A DNA stretch of 53,007 bases from Sphingomonas bacterium (GTDB lineage Bacteria > Pseudomonadota > Alphaproteobacteria > Sphingomonadales > Sphingomonadaceae), in the NCBI RefSeq assembly GCF_028292965.1, contig NZ_JAQGLG010000180.1, positions 1 through 53,007 on the forward strand, given 5' to 3'. Positions 1 through 11,696 of this stretch are shown here, piece after piece; the stretch's first letter is position 1, and each line of letters starts with the position of its first letter. Position numbers and translations under genes: made by a program. The notes beneath the pieces were generated by a model. That model had not been told where the DNA came from. It saw only the letters and a program-made list of their open reading frames with translations, and did not search any database.

Positions 1-379
1 AGGCGACGGAGATATATTTGCGGCCCGCCTCGCGCGCGGCGGCGACGGCATCGACCACCTTCATCGCCTTGCGCGCCGATTCGAGCCGGATCAGCATGGG
101 CAGGTTGATGCCGGCGATGACCTCGACCCGGCCGCGTTCCATCAGCGAGATGGCAAGGTTGGAGGGCGTGCCGCCGAACAGGTCGGTGAGGACGATCACG
201 CCGCGCCCGCTATCGACCGCGGCAATGGCCTCGGCGATGTCCTTGCGGCGGCCTTCCATGTCGTCGTCAGGACCGATCGCGATGGTCGCGATGCGCTCCT
301 GCTTGCCGACGACATGCTCCATCGCCGTGACGAACTCTTCGGCGAGCCGCCCATGGGTAACCAGGACAAGGCCGATCAT
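1..379 (-). CDS. PTS EIIA component, mannose/fructose family (3' end outside window)
   Basis: About 126 N-terminal residues are visible and the gene runs off the left edge of the window. The protein opens MIGLVLVTHG; His9 sits where EIIA-Man proteins carry the phosphorylated histidine. The segment VLTDLFGGTPSN is a second family hallmark. In alphaproteobacteria such EIIA proteins belong to an incomplete, regulatory phosphotransferase system: they accept phosphate from HPr, usually without a sugar permease. The start ATG overlaps the rapZ stop (ATGA), so it is cotranscribed with rapZ and hprK. An HPr gene would be expected just beyond the edge, which is inference. Family assignment is firm; the substrate or regulatory target cannot be read from the sequence. 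Confidence 0.9.
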   Translation of the reverse strand, partial: MIGLVLVTHGRLAEEFVTAMEHVVGKQERIATIAIGPDDDMEGRRKDIAEAIAAVDSGRGVIVLTDLFGGTPSNLAISLMERGRVEVIAGINLPMLIRLESARKAMKVVDAVAAAREAGRKYISVA

Positions 380-1329
380 TGCCCGGAATCTTTCATTATC
401 AACGCCGTCCCGTCCCCAAACTGGCCCTGCGGCGCTCCTTCCAGTGAGTCCTGGGGAGCTGCCGCCAGATCGCGGTGCGCGACCGTGGGCGAAAATCCCG
501 CTGCGCGCAACCGTGCCGCGACGCGTTCGGTGACATGGACCGAGCGGTGTCTCCCGCCGGTACAGCCAAAGGCGATGGTGACATAGGATTTCCCCTCGGC
601 ACGGTAGCGCGGGAGCAGCAGCAGGAGCAGCGATTCGATCCCCGCCAGCGCCTCGTCATAGGCCGGGTCGCCGGCGACATAGGCACTGACGTCAGGGTCG
701 AGTCCGGTGCCCGGGCGCAGCGACTCGACCCAGTGCGGGTTGCGCAGGAAGCGCATGTCGAACACCAGGTCGGCGCCACGCGGCAGACCGCGGGCGAAAC
801 CGAATGACGTCACCAGCAGCGTGGGCTCGCCGGCGCGTTCGCCGGAAAAGTTGGTGCGAATCTGTTGCGCCAGCTCGTTGGCGCTGAGATCGGTCGTGTC
901 GATCAGCCGGTTGGCCCAGGTGCGAAGCGGGGCGAGCAGTTCGCGCTCGCGGGCGATGCCGTCCGACGCCGGGCGGTCGAGCGCCAGCGGATGGCGCCGC
1001 CGGGTCTCGGAATAGCGCCGTTCCAGCTCGCCGCCGGCGCAATCGAGGAACAGCGTCCCGATGTCATGCTGGCCACGTAGCGCGTTGACACGGTGGATGA
1101 TGCGCCCCGGATCAAAATCGCGCGTACCCGCGCCGATGCCGAGGGCGAGCGGGCGGTCGAGGCCGTCGGTCCCTTCCGAGAGCGGCGCGCTCAGCAAGCG
1201 TTCGAGCAGCAACAGCGGCAGATTGTCGACCACCTCCCAGCCAAGGTCCTCGAGGGTCCTGAGCACGGTCGATTTGCCCGCACCGGACATGCCGGTGACG
1301 AGCAGGATATCCTTGGGAGGGCTGGTCAT
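376..1329 (-). CDS. rapZ: RNase adapter protein RapZ (YvcJ family P-loop protein)
   Basis: This 317-residue protein has the Walker A motif GMSGAGKS at residues 13-20 and the family opening in which a P-loop domain is followed by EDLGWEVVDNLP. The C-terminal half has the conserved IAFGCTGGRHRSV segment typical of the RapZ C-terminal domain. In enterobacteria RapZ binds small RNAs and RNase E to control glucosamine-6-phosphate synthase; in other bacteria its role is less clear and nucleotide binding is the best supported property. It lies between hprK (3-base gap) and the EIIA gene (4-base overlap), so the context ties it to PTS-based regulation. No GlmZ/GlmY RNA is visible here, so an enterobacterial-type role should not be assumed. 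Confidence 0.95.
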   Translation of the reverse strand: MTSPPKDILLVTGMSGAGKSTVLRTLEDLGWEVVDNLPLLLLERLLSAPLSEGTDGLDRPLALGIGAGTRDFDPGRIIHRVNALRGQHDIGTLFLDCAGGELERRYSETRRRHPLALDRPASDGIARERELLAPLRTWANRLIDTTDLSANELAQQIRTNFSGERAGEPTLLVTSFGFARGLPRGADLVFDMRFLRNPHWVESLRPGTGLDPDVSAYVAGDPAYDEALAGIESLLLLLLPRYRAEGKSYVTIAFGCTGGRHRSVHVTERVAARLRAAGFSPTVAHRDLAAAPQDSLEGAPQGQFGDGTALIMKDSGQ

Positions 1330-1332
1330 CGC

Positions 1333-1752
1333 CTAACCCTCTACCAGCCTGGACAGGGCGATTTCCACCTTGATCGGCGCCGAAGCTTCGAAAGCGGCGA
1401 GCGCAATGGCCGGAATTTCGATCCCGGCTACCCGTTTTGGGTAGGCTTCGGGCATGCGCTCGACCGTCTCACCGAGTGTAACGACCAGCATGACGTCGGC
1501 GCGGGGCAGATGAGGCATGTCGACGATACCGATGCCGCGCACCTCGATGCGTCCGGCGATGGTCGCGGGCGGCGAGGCGATGACCACGCCATTCTGTGTG
1601 GTGCACTCGGTATAATCGTCGCTGACCAGTATCGCGCCGCGATCAATCAGGCGCAACGCCAGATCCGATTTGCCCGCGCCGGAGGGACCGGTGATCATCA
1701 CCCCGCGTCCGTCGATCGCCACCGTCGTGGCATGCAGGCGGTTTGACGTCAT
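1333..1752 (-). CDS. hprK: short HPr kinase/phosphorylase (catalytic domain only)
   Basis: The protein is 139 residues, less than half the roughly 310 of the Firmicute enzyme. It corresponds to the C-terminal catalytic domain alone: Walker A GPSGAGKS at residues 22-29, the SDD segment near residue 44 and the HprK signature IEVRGIGIVDM. Such truncated forms are normal in alphaproteobacteria. The expected reaction is ATP-dependent phosphorylation of a serine in HPr and its reversal, which modulates the regulatory PTS. The start overlaps the chvG stop by 4 bases (ATGA), linking the sensor kinase and PTS modules in one transcript. I am confident of the family; activity towards a local HPr is inferred. 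Confidence 0.93.
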   Translation of the reverse strand: MTSNRLHATTVAIDGRGVMITGPSGAGKSDLALRLIDRGAILVSDDYTECTTQNGVVIASPPATIAGRIEVRGIGIVDMPHLPRADVMLVVTLGETVERMPEAYPKRVAGIEIPAIALAAFEASAPIKVEIALSRLVEG

Positions 1753-3314
1753 CGCCGCGACAAGGGCAGCCGGACGACGAAGCGTGCGCCACGCATACGG
1801 TCCTGCCGGGCCTCGACGACGATCGTGCCCTGATGGCCCTCGACGATCGTCTTGGCGATGGCGAGCCCGAGGCCGCTATGCTTTCCGAACGCCTCGTCCT
1901 CGGGGCGCAGCGACTGGAAGCGGGTGAAGACCTGCTCACGGGCCTCTTCGGGCACGCCCGGGCCTTCGTCCTCGACGCGCACTTCGAGCATGTCGTCGCT
2001 GCGCCCGGCGGAAATCGCGATCAGGCCGTCATCGGGCGAGAAGGACAAGGCGTTCTCGATCAAATTCTCGAACACGCGCTCCAGCCTGGCGCCTTCGCCC
2101 AGCACCACCATGCGCTGGTTGCCCTGACGATCGAAACGGAAGCGCACGCCGCGTTCGACGCCGCGTTCCTCGCGCGTGGCGATCAGCCCAGCGAGCATCG
2201 CGCCAATATCGACCGGCTCGAACTTGGCGCGGCTGAGTTGCGCGTCGAGCCGCGACGCCTCGGCGATGTCGGTGATCAGCCGGTCGAGCCGGTGCACGTC
2301 ATCACGTACGATCGACAGGAGTTTCTCCTGCAACTCCGGTTGCTTGACCGTGGTGAGCCCCTCCACGGCGGAGCGCAGCGAGGCGAGGGGGTTCTTCATC
2401 TCGTGCGTCACGTCGGCGGCGAACGCCTCGATCGCGTCGATCCGCGCGCGCAATGCCAGGCTCATGTCCGACAGCGCCCGGGCGAGCAGGCCGATCTCGT
2501 CACGTCGTTCGGGCAGGCGCGGCACCACCACCTCGCGCGCCCGGCCGAGCCGTACGCGCACCGCGGCGCGTGCGAGTTGGCGCATCGGCCGGACGATGGT
2601 GCGGGCGAGGAACAGCGACAGCAGGATCGACAGCAGGGCGGTGATCAACAGTACGACGCTCAGACGGAAGCGCTCGATGCGCACCGTTCGGGTGATATCG
2701 CGCGCGTTGACGGTTGTCATGACCACGCCGCCACCGGGAAGCTGGGCGGCGGCGGTGATGACCGGCGTGCGGTCGGGCGCTCGCCACACCGTGGCAGGCG
2801 CGGTGTGCGTGTCGCGCGCGGTGCGAACATCGGGCCAGTCGAGCCCGGCATTGCGCTCGCGATAGAGCGGCGCACGGGCAGCGTTGACCACCGTATCGAT
2901 CATCGCGTCGAGGAAACGGGCGATACGCTGGCCGGTGTCTTCCTTGTCGGGGTCGACGAGCACGAAATTCTTCAGGCCCAGCGCGCGGGTATCGCCAAGC
3001 AGCGTGCCTTTGGCGTCGTACAGGCGCAGCCGGGTGCCGGTGTCATGCGCCAGTCGGAGCGCGAGCACGTCGCGCTGGCCCTGTGGCACCGCGGCGATGG
3101 CCTCGGCGATCAACCGGACTTCGCGGCTGGCCTGCGCGATCCGGCTGTCGACGATGCGGCTGCGATAGGAATCGAGATAGAAGAAGCCGAACGCCAGCAG
3201 CGCCAGGGCGAAGATGTTGACGAACAGGATGCGCGGCGTGAGCGAGACGCGGGTCGAGAAACCGAACCGCAGATCGCGGTCGTCACTCCTCGGAGAATCG
3301 GTATCCGGCGCCAT
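1749..3314 (-). CDS. chvG: ChvG-type sensor histidine kinase
   Basis: The protein has 521 residues: an N-terminal membrane helix (about 28-48), a periplasmic sensing region (about 50-215), a second helix (about 216-238), a HAMP linker beginning RPMRQLARA, then a HisKA domain with phospho-accepting His304 in [12 protein letters not shown] and a HATPase domain with GPGVP and GLGLAI boxes. The architecture and the stimulus-sensing region match ChvG/ExoS, which in rhizobia and Agrobacterium sense acid or envelope stress and signal to ChvI. The start lies 32 bases inside the end of chvI, so the two are translationally coupled. The neighbouring pckA and hprK are also the usual neighbours of chvGI in alphaproteobacteria. 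Confidence 0.93.
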   Translation of the reverse strand: MAPDTDSPRSDDRDLRFGFSTRVSLTPRILFVNIFALALLAFGFFYLDSYRSRIVDSRIAQASREVRLIAEAIAAVPQGQRDVLALRLAHDTGTRLRLYDAKGTLLGDTRALGLKNFVLVDPDKEDTGQRIARFLDAMIDTVVNAARAPLYRERNAGLDWPDVRTARDTHTAPATVWRAPDRTPVITAAAQLPGGGVVMTTVNARDITRTVRIERFRLSVVLLITALLSILLSLFLARTIVRPMRQLARAAVRVRLGRAREVVVPRLPERRDEIGLLARALSDMSLALRARIDAIEAFAADVTHEMKNPLASLRSAVEGLTTVKQPELQEKLLSIVRDDVHRLDRLITDIAEASRLDAQLSRAKFEPVDIGAMLAGLIATREERGVERGVRFRFDRQGNQRMVVLGEGARLERVFENLIENALSFSPDDGLIAISAGRSDDMLEVRVEDEGPGVPEEAREQVFTRFQSLRPEDEAFGKHSGLGLAIAKTIVEGHQGTIVVEARQDRMRGARFVVRLPLSRR

Positions 3315-3990
3315 AGAGCGTCTCTATTGCATCGAACTCCGGATCGATCTGCCGGAATTTGCGCCGCACGCGCTTGATGTGGCTGTCGATGGTGCGATCG
3401 TCGACATAGATGTCGTCATGATAGGCGGCATCCATCAGCTGGTTGCGCGTCTTGACGATGCCCGGACGCTGGGCGAGCGTCTCGAGGATGAGGAATTCGG
3501 TCACGGTCAGCGTAACCGCCGTCCCATTCCAGGTCACCCGGTGCCGCGCCGTGTCCATCGTCAGACGACCACGGACGAGTTCGACCTCGCTCGCTTCTTC
3601 GCCGCCGGCGACCCCGGTCTGCGCCAGTTCGGTGCGGCGCAGGATGGCGCGGATGCGCGCGATCAGCAGGCGTTGCGAGAAGGGCTTGGCGATATAATCG
3701 TCCGCACCCATCGCCAGGCCGATCGCCTCGTCCAGCTCATCGTCCTTGCTGGTCAGGAAGATGACCGGGATGACGCTCTTCTCGCGCAGGCGGCGCAGCA
3801 GCTCGAGCCCGTCCATGCGCGGCATCTTGATGTCGAAGATCGCAAGGTCCGGCGGATTGTCGATCAGCGCCTTGAGCGCGGTCTCGCCATCCGAATAGAC
3901 TCGGGTGACGAACCCTTCCGCCTGCAGCGCGATCGACACCGAGGTGAGGATGTTGCGATCGTCATCGACGAGCGCGATGGAAGCGGTCAT
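3283..3990 (-). CDS. chvI: ChvI-type response regulator (OmpR/PhoB family)
   Basis: The 235-residue protein has a receiver domain with acidic pocket DDD (residues 9-11), phospho-acceptor Asp53 in IFDIKMP and the switch lysine in IAKPFS. A C-terminal winged-helix domain ends [15 protein letters not shown], the OmpR-type recognition helix. It is the first gene of a minus-strand operon chvI-chvG-hprK-rapZ-EIIA and diverges from pckA across 187 bases. In Agrobacterium, ChvI regulates acid-inducible genes including pckA, so control of the facing pckA gene is a reasonable inference, but I could not assign a ChvI box by eye. Confidence 0.94.
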   Translation of the reverse strand: MTASIALVDDDRNILTSVSIALQAEGFVTRVYSDGETALKALIDNPPDLAIFDIKMPRMDGLELLRRLREKSVIPVIFLTSKDDELDEAIGLAMGADDYIAKPFSQRLLIARIRAILRRTELAQTGVAGGEEASEVELVRGRLTMDTARHRVTWNGTAVTLTVTEFLILETLAQRPGIVKTRNQLMDAAYHDDIYVDDRTIDSHIKRVRRKFRQIDPEFDAIETLYGAGYRFSEE

Positions 3991-4081
3991 GCGCGGGGAG
4001 CCTTGTCCATTGGCGTAACGGGTTAGTCGAAAGCATCCGGCGGCTCAACCGCACGCCCCGCCGCCGACTTGATCCACACAT

Positions 4082-4110
4082 TTGACCGCTTGTCACGCCA
4101 GAGATATGCG
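4082..4110 (+). promoter_or_regulatory. candidate sigma70-type promoter of pckA
   Basis: TTGACC (4082-4087) and TATGCG (4105-4110) are separated by 17 bases and lie about 70 bases upstream of the chosen pckA start. The -35 half is good, the -10 half moderate. It sits in the chvI-pckA divergent spacer. This is pattern matching only. Confidence 0.35.
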
Positions 4111-4177
4111 CGTCTCGATTCGGGGCCGCATGGCGATGCGGCGGCGCAGAGGCGCAGGTTTCAGGAGAGAGACAAAA

Positions 4178-5785
<1,608 letters not shown>

Positions 5786-5826
5786 ACTGCCCGGTCACGG
5801 ATCGGGCCCATGAAGGACCCGATCCG

Positions 5827-6282
5827 ATGACCGACCTGCCTTACCGACCCTTTGCCGACGATGCTGCGATCCACCATGTCGGCGAAGGGTTGCTCGCCCG
5901 CACCCTGCCGCGCGAAGAATGGACTCATGAGGCGCATCTCGGCGCGACCTTGTGGCTGCTGCGCGATCGCCCCGATGTGAATGTCGACGCGGAGATCGCG
6001 ACGATCATCAGCCGCTACAATGAAAGCGTCGGCGGCGTGAACGACGCCACGCAGGGTTATCATGACAGCATCACGCGCGCCTATGTCGCGGGGATTCGCG
6101 AGCATCTGGCCAAGCGCCCCGACGGCGAACCATTGGTTGCTGCGGTCAACGCGCTGCTCGCATCGCCCGCGGGCCGGCGCGAATGGCCGTTACGTTTCTA
6201 CAGCCGGGAGCTACTCTTCTCGGTCGATGCACGCCTGAATTTCGTGCCGCCCGACCTCGCGCCGTTCTCCGCCGCGTGCTAG
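5827..6282 (+). CDS. conserved protein of unknown function
   Basis: This 151-residue soluble protein has no signal peptide or membrane helix. I start it at the ATG at 5827, preceded by AAGGA about nine bases upstream; an in-frame ATG overlapping the pckA stop (5782) is less likely. Motifs that look conserved are EEWTHEAHLGATLWLL near residues 25-40, GYHDSITRAYV in the middle and REWPLRFYSRELLFS near the end. The spacing of His-rich and Tyr-rich motifs resembles a widespread helical family of unknown function in which HHADH and YHET motifs recur, but that is recollection, not proof. It lies 41 bases after pckA on the same strand and may be cotranscribed with it. I do not assign a function. Confidence 0.75.
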   Translation: MTDLPYRPFADDAAIHHVGEGLLARTLPREEWTHEAHLGATLWLLRDRPDVNVDAEIATIISRYNESVGGVNDATQGYHDSITRAYVAGIREHLAKRPDGEPLVAAVNALLASPAGRREWPLRFYSRELLFSVDARLNFVPPDLAPFSAAC

Positions 6283-6317
6283 GTTGACGCTTCCGGGACG
6301 GACGAAGGGAATCGGCT

Positions 6318-6692
6318 ATGGGTATGCTTGACGGACTGCTGGGTCAGATCGCTTCGAACGTCGACGTCGCGGGGCTTGCCGCGAAGGTCGGGATCACCCC
6401 GGATCAGGCCGAAAGCGCGATCGCCGCGCTCGGCCAGGCGCATAGCGCACCAGGCGACACGGTCGAGACGGCGGCGGATTCCACTGGCCTGCCGACCGAC
6501 ACGCTGCAACAGATCGTCACGCATATCGGCGGCGAGGGCGCGCTCGGCCGTTTCGCCAGCTTGCTCGCGGATCAGAGCGGCGGTGTGGCCGGAATCTTCG
6601 GCAAGGTCGAAGGCATGCTCGACCAGAATGGTGACGGCAGCGCGACCGACGAGATCGCCACCTTTAGCAAGGGCTTGTTCGGAAAGAGCTAG
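6318..6692 (+). CDS. small DUF937/YidB-like protein of unknown function
   Basis: The 124-residue product opens MGMLDGLLGQI and continues with VGITPDQAESAIAAL, a pattern of short amphipathic helices reminiscent of the DUF937/YidB group. Near the C terminus is DQNGDGSATDE, which looks like a single calcium-binding EF-hand-type loop (D-x-N-G-D-G-S), followed by a helix ending KGLFGKS. No signal peptide is evident. The start is the first Met; GGGAATCGG just upstream gives only a weak ribosome-binding site. It is convergent with the NfeD gene, with 9 bases between the stops. Family placement is tentative; metal binding is inferred from the loop alone. Confidence 0.7.
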   Translation: MGMLDGLLGQIASNVDVAGLAAKVGITPDQAESAIAALGQAHSAPGDTVETAADSTGLPTDTLQQIVTHIGGEGALGRFASLLADQSGGVAGIFGKVEGMLDQNGDGSATDEIATFSKGLFGKS

Positions 6693-6701
6693 GAGTCGCT
6701 C

Positions 6702-7151
6702 CTAGGCCGGCTCGACGAGCAGCACGCTGCCGGTCGCGCCGGTGATCCGCACCATCGCGCCGGCCGGGGTATCCGCGCCGCGCGCGCTCCACGCACCATC
6801 GCCAACACGCACGCGACCTTCCCCCGCGACGATCGCGTCACAAACTTCGACGGTCTTGCCGACCAGTTTGCCGGTGCGGTCATTGAGGCCGGAGTCGACG
6901 GTGACCTCGCGCAGGCGGCGGTACCAGCCGCGCCCGAGTGTGATCGCGATGGCGCCGAATATCGCGAACAGCACGACCTGGGTGATCGCGTGCAGCCCCG
7001 GCACGGCGAGCACCACGAAACCGGTGACCGCTGCGGCCGCGGCGACGAAGATCAGGAAGAAGCCGGGCGCGATCAGCTCGGCGATCGCCAGCAACAGCGA
7101 GCCGGCGAGCCACAAGGCGCCGGCGCTCCAACTAAGTACCGACCAGTTCAT
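6702..7151 (-). CDS. NfeD family membrane protein
   Basis: The 149-residue protein has three predicted membrane helices within residues 10-72 and a C-terminal OB-fold-like domain (about 85-149) with DRTGKLVGKTV and GRVRVGDGAWSARG, the typical short NfeD pattern. Short NfeD proteins pair with stomatin/SPFH partners in membrane microdomains and are thought to support membrane protein quality control. Its start overlaps the stop of the upstream SPFH gene by 4 bases, the classic pairing. It lacks the serine-protease domain of long NfeD proteins. Confidence 0.92.
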   Translation of the reverse strand: MNWSVLSWSAGALWLAGSLLLAIAELIAPGFFLIFVAAAAAVTGFVVLAVPGLHAITQVVLFAIFGAIAITLGRGWYRRLREVTVDSGLNDRTGKLVGKTVEVCDAIVAGEGRVRVGDGAWSARGADTPAGAMVRITGATGSVLLVEPA

Positions 7152-8128
7152 GCCGGATCTCCCTCAAACGGGCCGCGCTGGCGCGGCGCACGCGGCGGGG
7201 CGGGCGGTGCCGAGCGCGGGCTGCTGCCCACGGCATCGCGCACCAGCTCGCCGATGCCACCCAGCGTGCCGATCAACTGCGTCGCCTCGACCGGGAACAG
7301 GATCGTCTTGGCGTTGGGCGAAGTGGCGAACTGGCTGATCGCCTCGACATATTTCTGCGCGACGAAATAGTTGATCGCCTGGGTGCTGCCGCCCTCGATC
7401 GCGTCCGACACCATCTTGGTCGCGGTCGCTTCGGCCTGCGCCGAACGCTCGCGGGCTTCGGCGTCGCGGAAGGCGGCTTCCTTGCGGCCTTCAGCCTCGA
7501 GGATCTGCGCCTGTTTGAGCCCTTCCGCGCGGTTGATCTCGTTCTGCCGTGCGGCTTCCGATTCGAGGATGGTCGCGCGCTTCTCGCGCTCGGCCTTCAT
7601 CTGGCGGGTCATGGCGTTGACGATGTCGGCCGGCGGACGGATATCCTTCAGCTCGACGCGGGTGATCTTCACGCCCCATGCTTCGGTCGCATGATCGACC
7701 ACGGCGAGCAGGCGGGCGTTGATCTCGTCGCGCTTCGACAGCAGTTCGTCGAGGTCCATCGAGCCCATCACGGTGCGCAAATTGGTCGTCGCCAGCTGCA
7801 TGATCGCGACATAGAGATCGCTGACCTCATAAGCGGCCTTGGCGGCGTCGAGCACCTGGAAGAACACCACGCCATCGACCGCGACCATCGCATTGTCCTT
7901 GGTGATGATCTCCTGCCCGGGAATGTCGAGCACCTGCTCCATCATGTTCACGCGGCGGCCGACCCGATCGAAGAAAGGCAGGATCAGCGTCAGACCGGGA
8001 TGGGCGACAGCGGTGAACTTGCCGAAACGTTCGATGGTATATTGGTAGCCCTGGCGGACCACCTTGATGCTCATCATGATGTAGATCAGCACGATGAACA
8101 GCAGCAGTGCGGCGATAGTGAAACCCAT
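7148..8128 (-). CDS. qmcA: SPFH/Band 7 (stomatin, QmcA-type) membrane protein
   Basis: The protein is 326 residues from the ATG at 8128, chosen because GGGGAA lies five bases upstream; a TTG six codons earlier would place the start before this site. One N-terminal membrane helix (about 3-20) is followed by the Band 7 domain (VVRQGYQYTIERFGKF onward) and a charged coiled-coil region rich in Glu, Ala and Arg around residues 170-235. The C-terminal tail is proline- and arginine-rich. Such proteins oligomerise on the inner membrane and scaffold proteases or partners. The 4-base overlap with the NfeD gene supports a joint complex. The gene diverges from guaB. Confidence 0.92.
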   Translation of the reverse strand: MGFTIAALLLFIVLIYIMMSIKVVRQGYQYTIERFGKFTAVAHPGLTLILPFFDRVGRRVNMMEQVLDIPGQEIITKDNAMVAVDGVVFFQVLDAAKAAYEVSDLYVAIMQLATTNLRTVMGSMDLDELLSKRDEINARLLAVVDHATEAWGVKITRVELKDIRPPADIVNAMTRQMKAEREKRATILESEAARQNEINRAEGLKQAQILEAEGRKEAAFRDAEARERSAQAEATATKMVSDAIEGGSTQAINYFVAQKYVEAISQFATSPNAKTILFPVEATQLIGTLGGIGELVRDAVGSSPRSAPPAPPRAPRQRGPFEGDPA

Positions 8129-8182
8129 TTTGTTTCCCCGGACCAAGTCGCCAGCGAGTGCGCCGGCACCGTAACAGATTAG

Positions 8183-9757
<1,575 letters not shown>

Positions 9758-9856
9758 AATCGGGCCCGGTTCGCGCCGCGCGCCAAGATGAGCTAGGCGG
9801 GCTGGCGACACGTGTGGCTGCGCCCTTGCGCGGTATTGCGAACAGAACGGAACACC

Positions 9857-11029
9857 ATGACACCATCGGCACGCACGCAGGCAGCGATCGAGCTGCTCGA
9901 CGCGATCGTCGCCGCCGCGCGCGATTCCGGCGCGGCGGCGGACACGCTCATCGCGCGCTATTTCTCGACGCGCCGTTATGCCGGCAGCAAAGACCGCCGG
10001 GCGGTGCGGGAGCTGGTCTATGAAGCGATCCGCCATGCCGGTGCGCGGCCGGAGAGCGGTCGCGCGGCGATGCTCGCGCTCGCCAATGCGAACGCGGAAT
10101 TGGCTGCGACCTTCGACGGCAGCGCGCATGGCCCGGCACCGATCGTGCCCGACGAGCCCGTGGCGACGGGCGGTGCGGCGCCCACCTGGCTGATCAATCG
10201 CCTCAAAAGCGCAGGCATCAATGCCGCCGAGCAGAAGGCGTTGATCGGGCGCGCGCCGCTGGATCTGCGCATCAACGCCTTGCGCGAGGTCGACACGGCC
10301 GATCTCGGCGAAGCGATCCCGGGGCTGCCGCAAGGCCGGCGACTGCCCTCGGGTACGCAGGTCGATACGCTCGACGCCTATCGCGAAGGCGCGATCGAAG
10401 TGCAGGACGCGGGCAGCCAATTCGTCACCATGGCGGCGCGCGCCGCGCCGGGGCAGCGTGTCGTCGACCTGTGTGCCGGTGCCGGAGGCAAGACGCTGGC
10501 GCTCGCCGCGACGATGGCCAACGAAGGCGCTATCCTCGCCAGCGATACCGACCGCGCACGGCTGTCGCGCCTTGCGCCGCGCGCCGAGCGTGCGGGCATC
10601 TCGATCGTCGAGACGCGGCTGCTCGACCCGGGACATGAAGCGCTGACGCTAGCCGACTGGGCCGGCAGCGCCGATGTCGTGCTGATCGACGCGCCCTGCT
10701 CGGGCACCGGCACGTGGCGGCGCAATCCCGAAGCGCGCTGGCGGCTGAGCCCGGCGCGGCTCGACAAGCTGGTGCTGACGCAGCGCCAGCTGCTCGGCAT
10801 CGGCGCCAAGCTGGCGAAACCGGGCGGTGCGCTGGTCTTCATCGTCTGCTCGCTGCTCGACGAGGAGGGGGCGGGGCAGGTCGCCGCCTTCCTCGCCTCG
10901 CATCTCGACTGGTCAGCGGATACGATCGATCTCCCGGCCGGGCGACCGCACGGCGCCGGTGTGCGGCTCACCCCGGCGCATGACGCTACCGACGGATTTT
11001 TTGTCGCAAGACTGAAACGCGCCTGCTAG
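9857..11029 (+). CDS. rsmB: RsmB/NOP-family rRNA (cytosine-C5) methyltransferase
   Basis: The protein is 390 residues from the ATG at 9857. The C-terminal two thirds is the SAM-dependent methyltransferase: motif I VVDLCAGAGGKTL, motif IV with the release cysteine in DAPCSGTG and motif VI with the catalytic cysteine in FIVCSLLDEEG. These two cysteines are the signature of m5C RNA methyltransferases that form a covalent intermediate. The N-terminal region resembles a degenerate NusB-like helical domain (RYFSTRRYAGSKDRRAVRELVYE). The probable target is 16S rRNA, but family members with other RNA targets exist. The next gene starts 31 bases downstream. Confidence 0.88.
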   Translation: MTPSARTQAAIELLDAIVAAARDSGAAADTLIARYFSTRRYAGSKDRRAVRELVYEAIRHAGARPESGRAAMLALANANAELAATFDGSAHGPAPIVPDEPVATGGAAPTWLINRLKSAGINAAEQKALIGRAPLDLRINALREVDTADLGEAIPGLPQGRRLPSGTQVDTLDAYREGAIEVQDAGSQFVTMAARAAPGQRVVDLCAGAGGKTLALAATMANEGAILASDTDRARLSRLAPRAERAGISIVETRLLDPGHEALTLADWAGSADVVLIDAPCSGTGTWRRNPEARWRLSPARLDKLVLTQRQLLGIGAKLAKPGGALVFIVCSLLDEEGAGQVAAFLASHLDWSADTIDLPAGRPHGAGVRLTPAHDATDGFFVARLKRAC

Positions 11030-11060
11030 CACGGTCGACGTGCCGAGACTGGAGTTGATC

Positions 11061-11564
11061 ATGCGTTATTCGACCGTCGCCGCTGCCGCCGCGCTCACGC
11101 TGCTGACGGTGTCGACTTCGCTGCATGGCCAGAAAGCCGATGCACCCGTCGATGCCCGTTCGATGGCGCTGCTCGCCAAGGGCCGGGCGGCACAGGCGGC
11201 GGGCAATCTCGACATGGCGACCGACGTGCTGGAAACCGCGCTGGCGGTCGATCCGCATAACCGCGAGGCGTTCGTGGTGCTCGGCCAGGTGGCCCAGGCG
11301 CGCGGCTTGCCGGGCAAGGCGATCCGGCTCTATCGCGAGGCGTTGCTGCTAGACCCGAGCGATATCACCGCGTTGAAGGGGCAGGGCGAGGCCTTCGTCA
11401 ACAAGGGTGCCGTGCAACGTGCACGCGACAATCTCGCCAAGATCAAGGCGGTGTGCGGCAAGGCCGCCTGCGCGGAAAGCGGTGCGCTGGCGGCGGTCAT
11501 TGCCAAGGGACCGCCGATCGCCACCGCCTCGGTTGAAACGACGCCGCGACCCGCGAGCAACTAA
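11061..11564 (+). CDS. exported TPR-repeat protein
   Basis: The 167-residue protein has an N-terminal signal-peptide-like hydrophobic stretch (AAAAALTLLTVSTSLHG) and about two to three tetratricopeptide repeats between residues 38 and 130, with the patterns GNLDMATDVLETALAVDP and GLPGKAIRLYREALLLDP. I chose the ATG at 11061, preceded by GGAG, rather than an upstream GTG. TPRs mediate protein contacts, probably in the periplasm here. The Cys pair in AVCGKAACAES could form a disulphide. It is followed directly by a pair of C/G-rich hairpins. No specific role can be given. Confidence 0.8.
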   Translation: MRYSTVAAAAALTLLTVSTSLHGQKADAPVDARSMALLAKGRAAQAAGNLDMATDVLETALAVDPHNREAFVVLGQVAQARGLPGKAIRLYREALLLDPSDITALKGQGEAFVNKGAVQRARDNLAKIKAVCGKAACAESGALAAVIAKGPPIATASVETTPRPASN

Positions 11565-11567
11565 CTT

Positions 11568-11677
11568 CCAACCCCTCCCCTTCAGGGGAGGGGTTGGGGT
11601 GGGGCCTCGCCTCATCGACGTCGGTCTCGATGTGATTGAGACGCCCCACCCCCAACCCCTCCCCTGAAGGGGAGGGG
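11568..11677. repeat. inverted pair of C/G-rich palindromes (REP/BIME-like)
   Basis: Positions 11568-11597 form a perfect 13-base-pair stem with loop TTCA. Positions 11656-11677 form a second hairpin with the same 9-base stem core, CCCCTCCCC/GGGGAGGGG, loop TGAA. The two units are themselves inverted: GGGGAGGGGTTGGGGTGGGG at 11585 matches the reverse complement of 11644-11664 apart from one extra base. The pair fills the convergent gap between the TPR gene and rsmA, where it could terminate transcription from both sides. This is typical of repetitive extragenic palindromes; copy number elsewhere is unknown. Confidence 0.75.
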
Positions 11678-11696
11678 CTTAAGAAGTACGGGCCAC

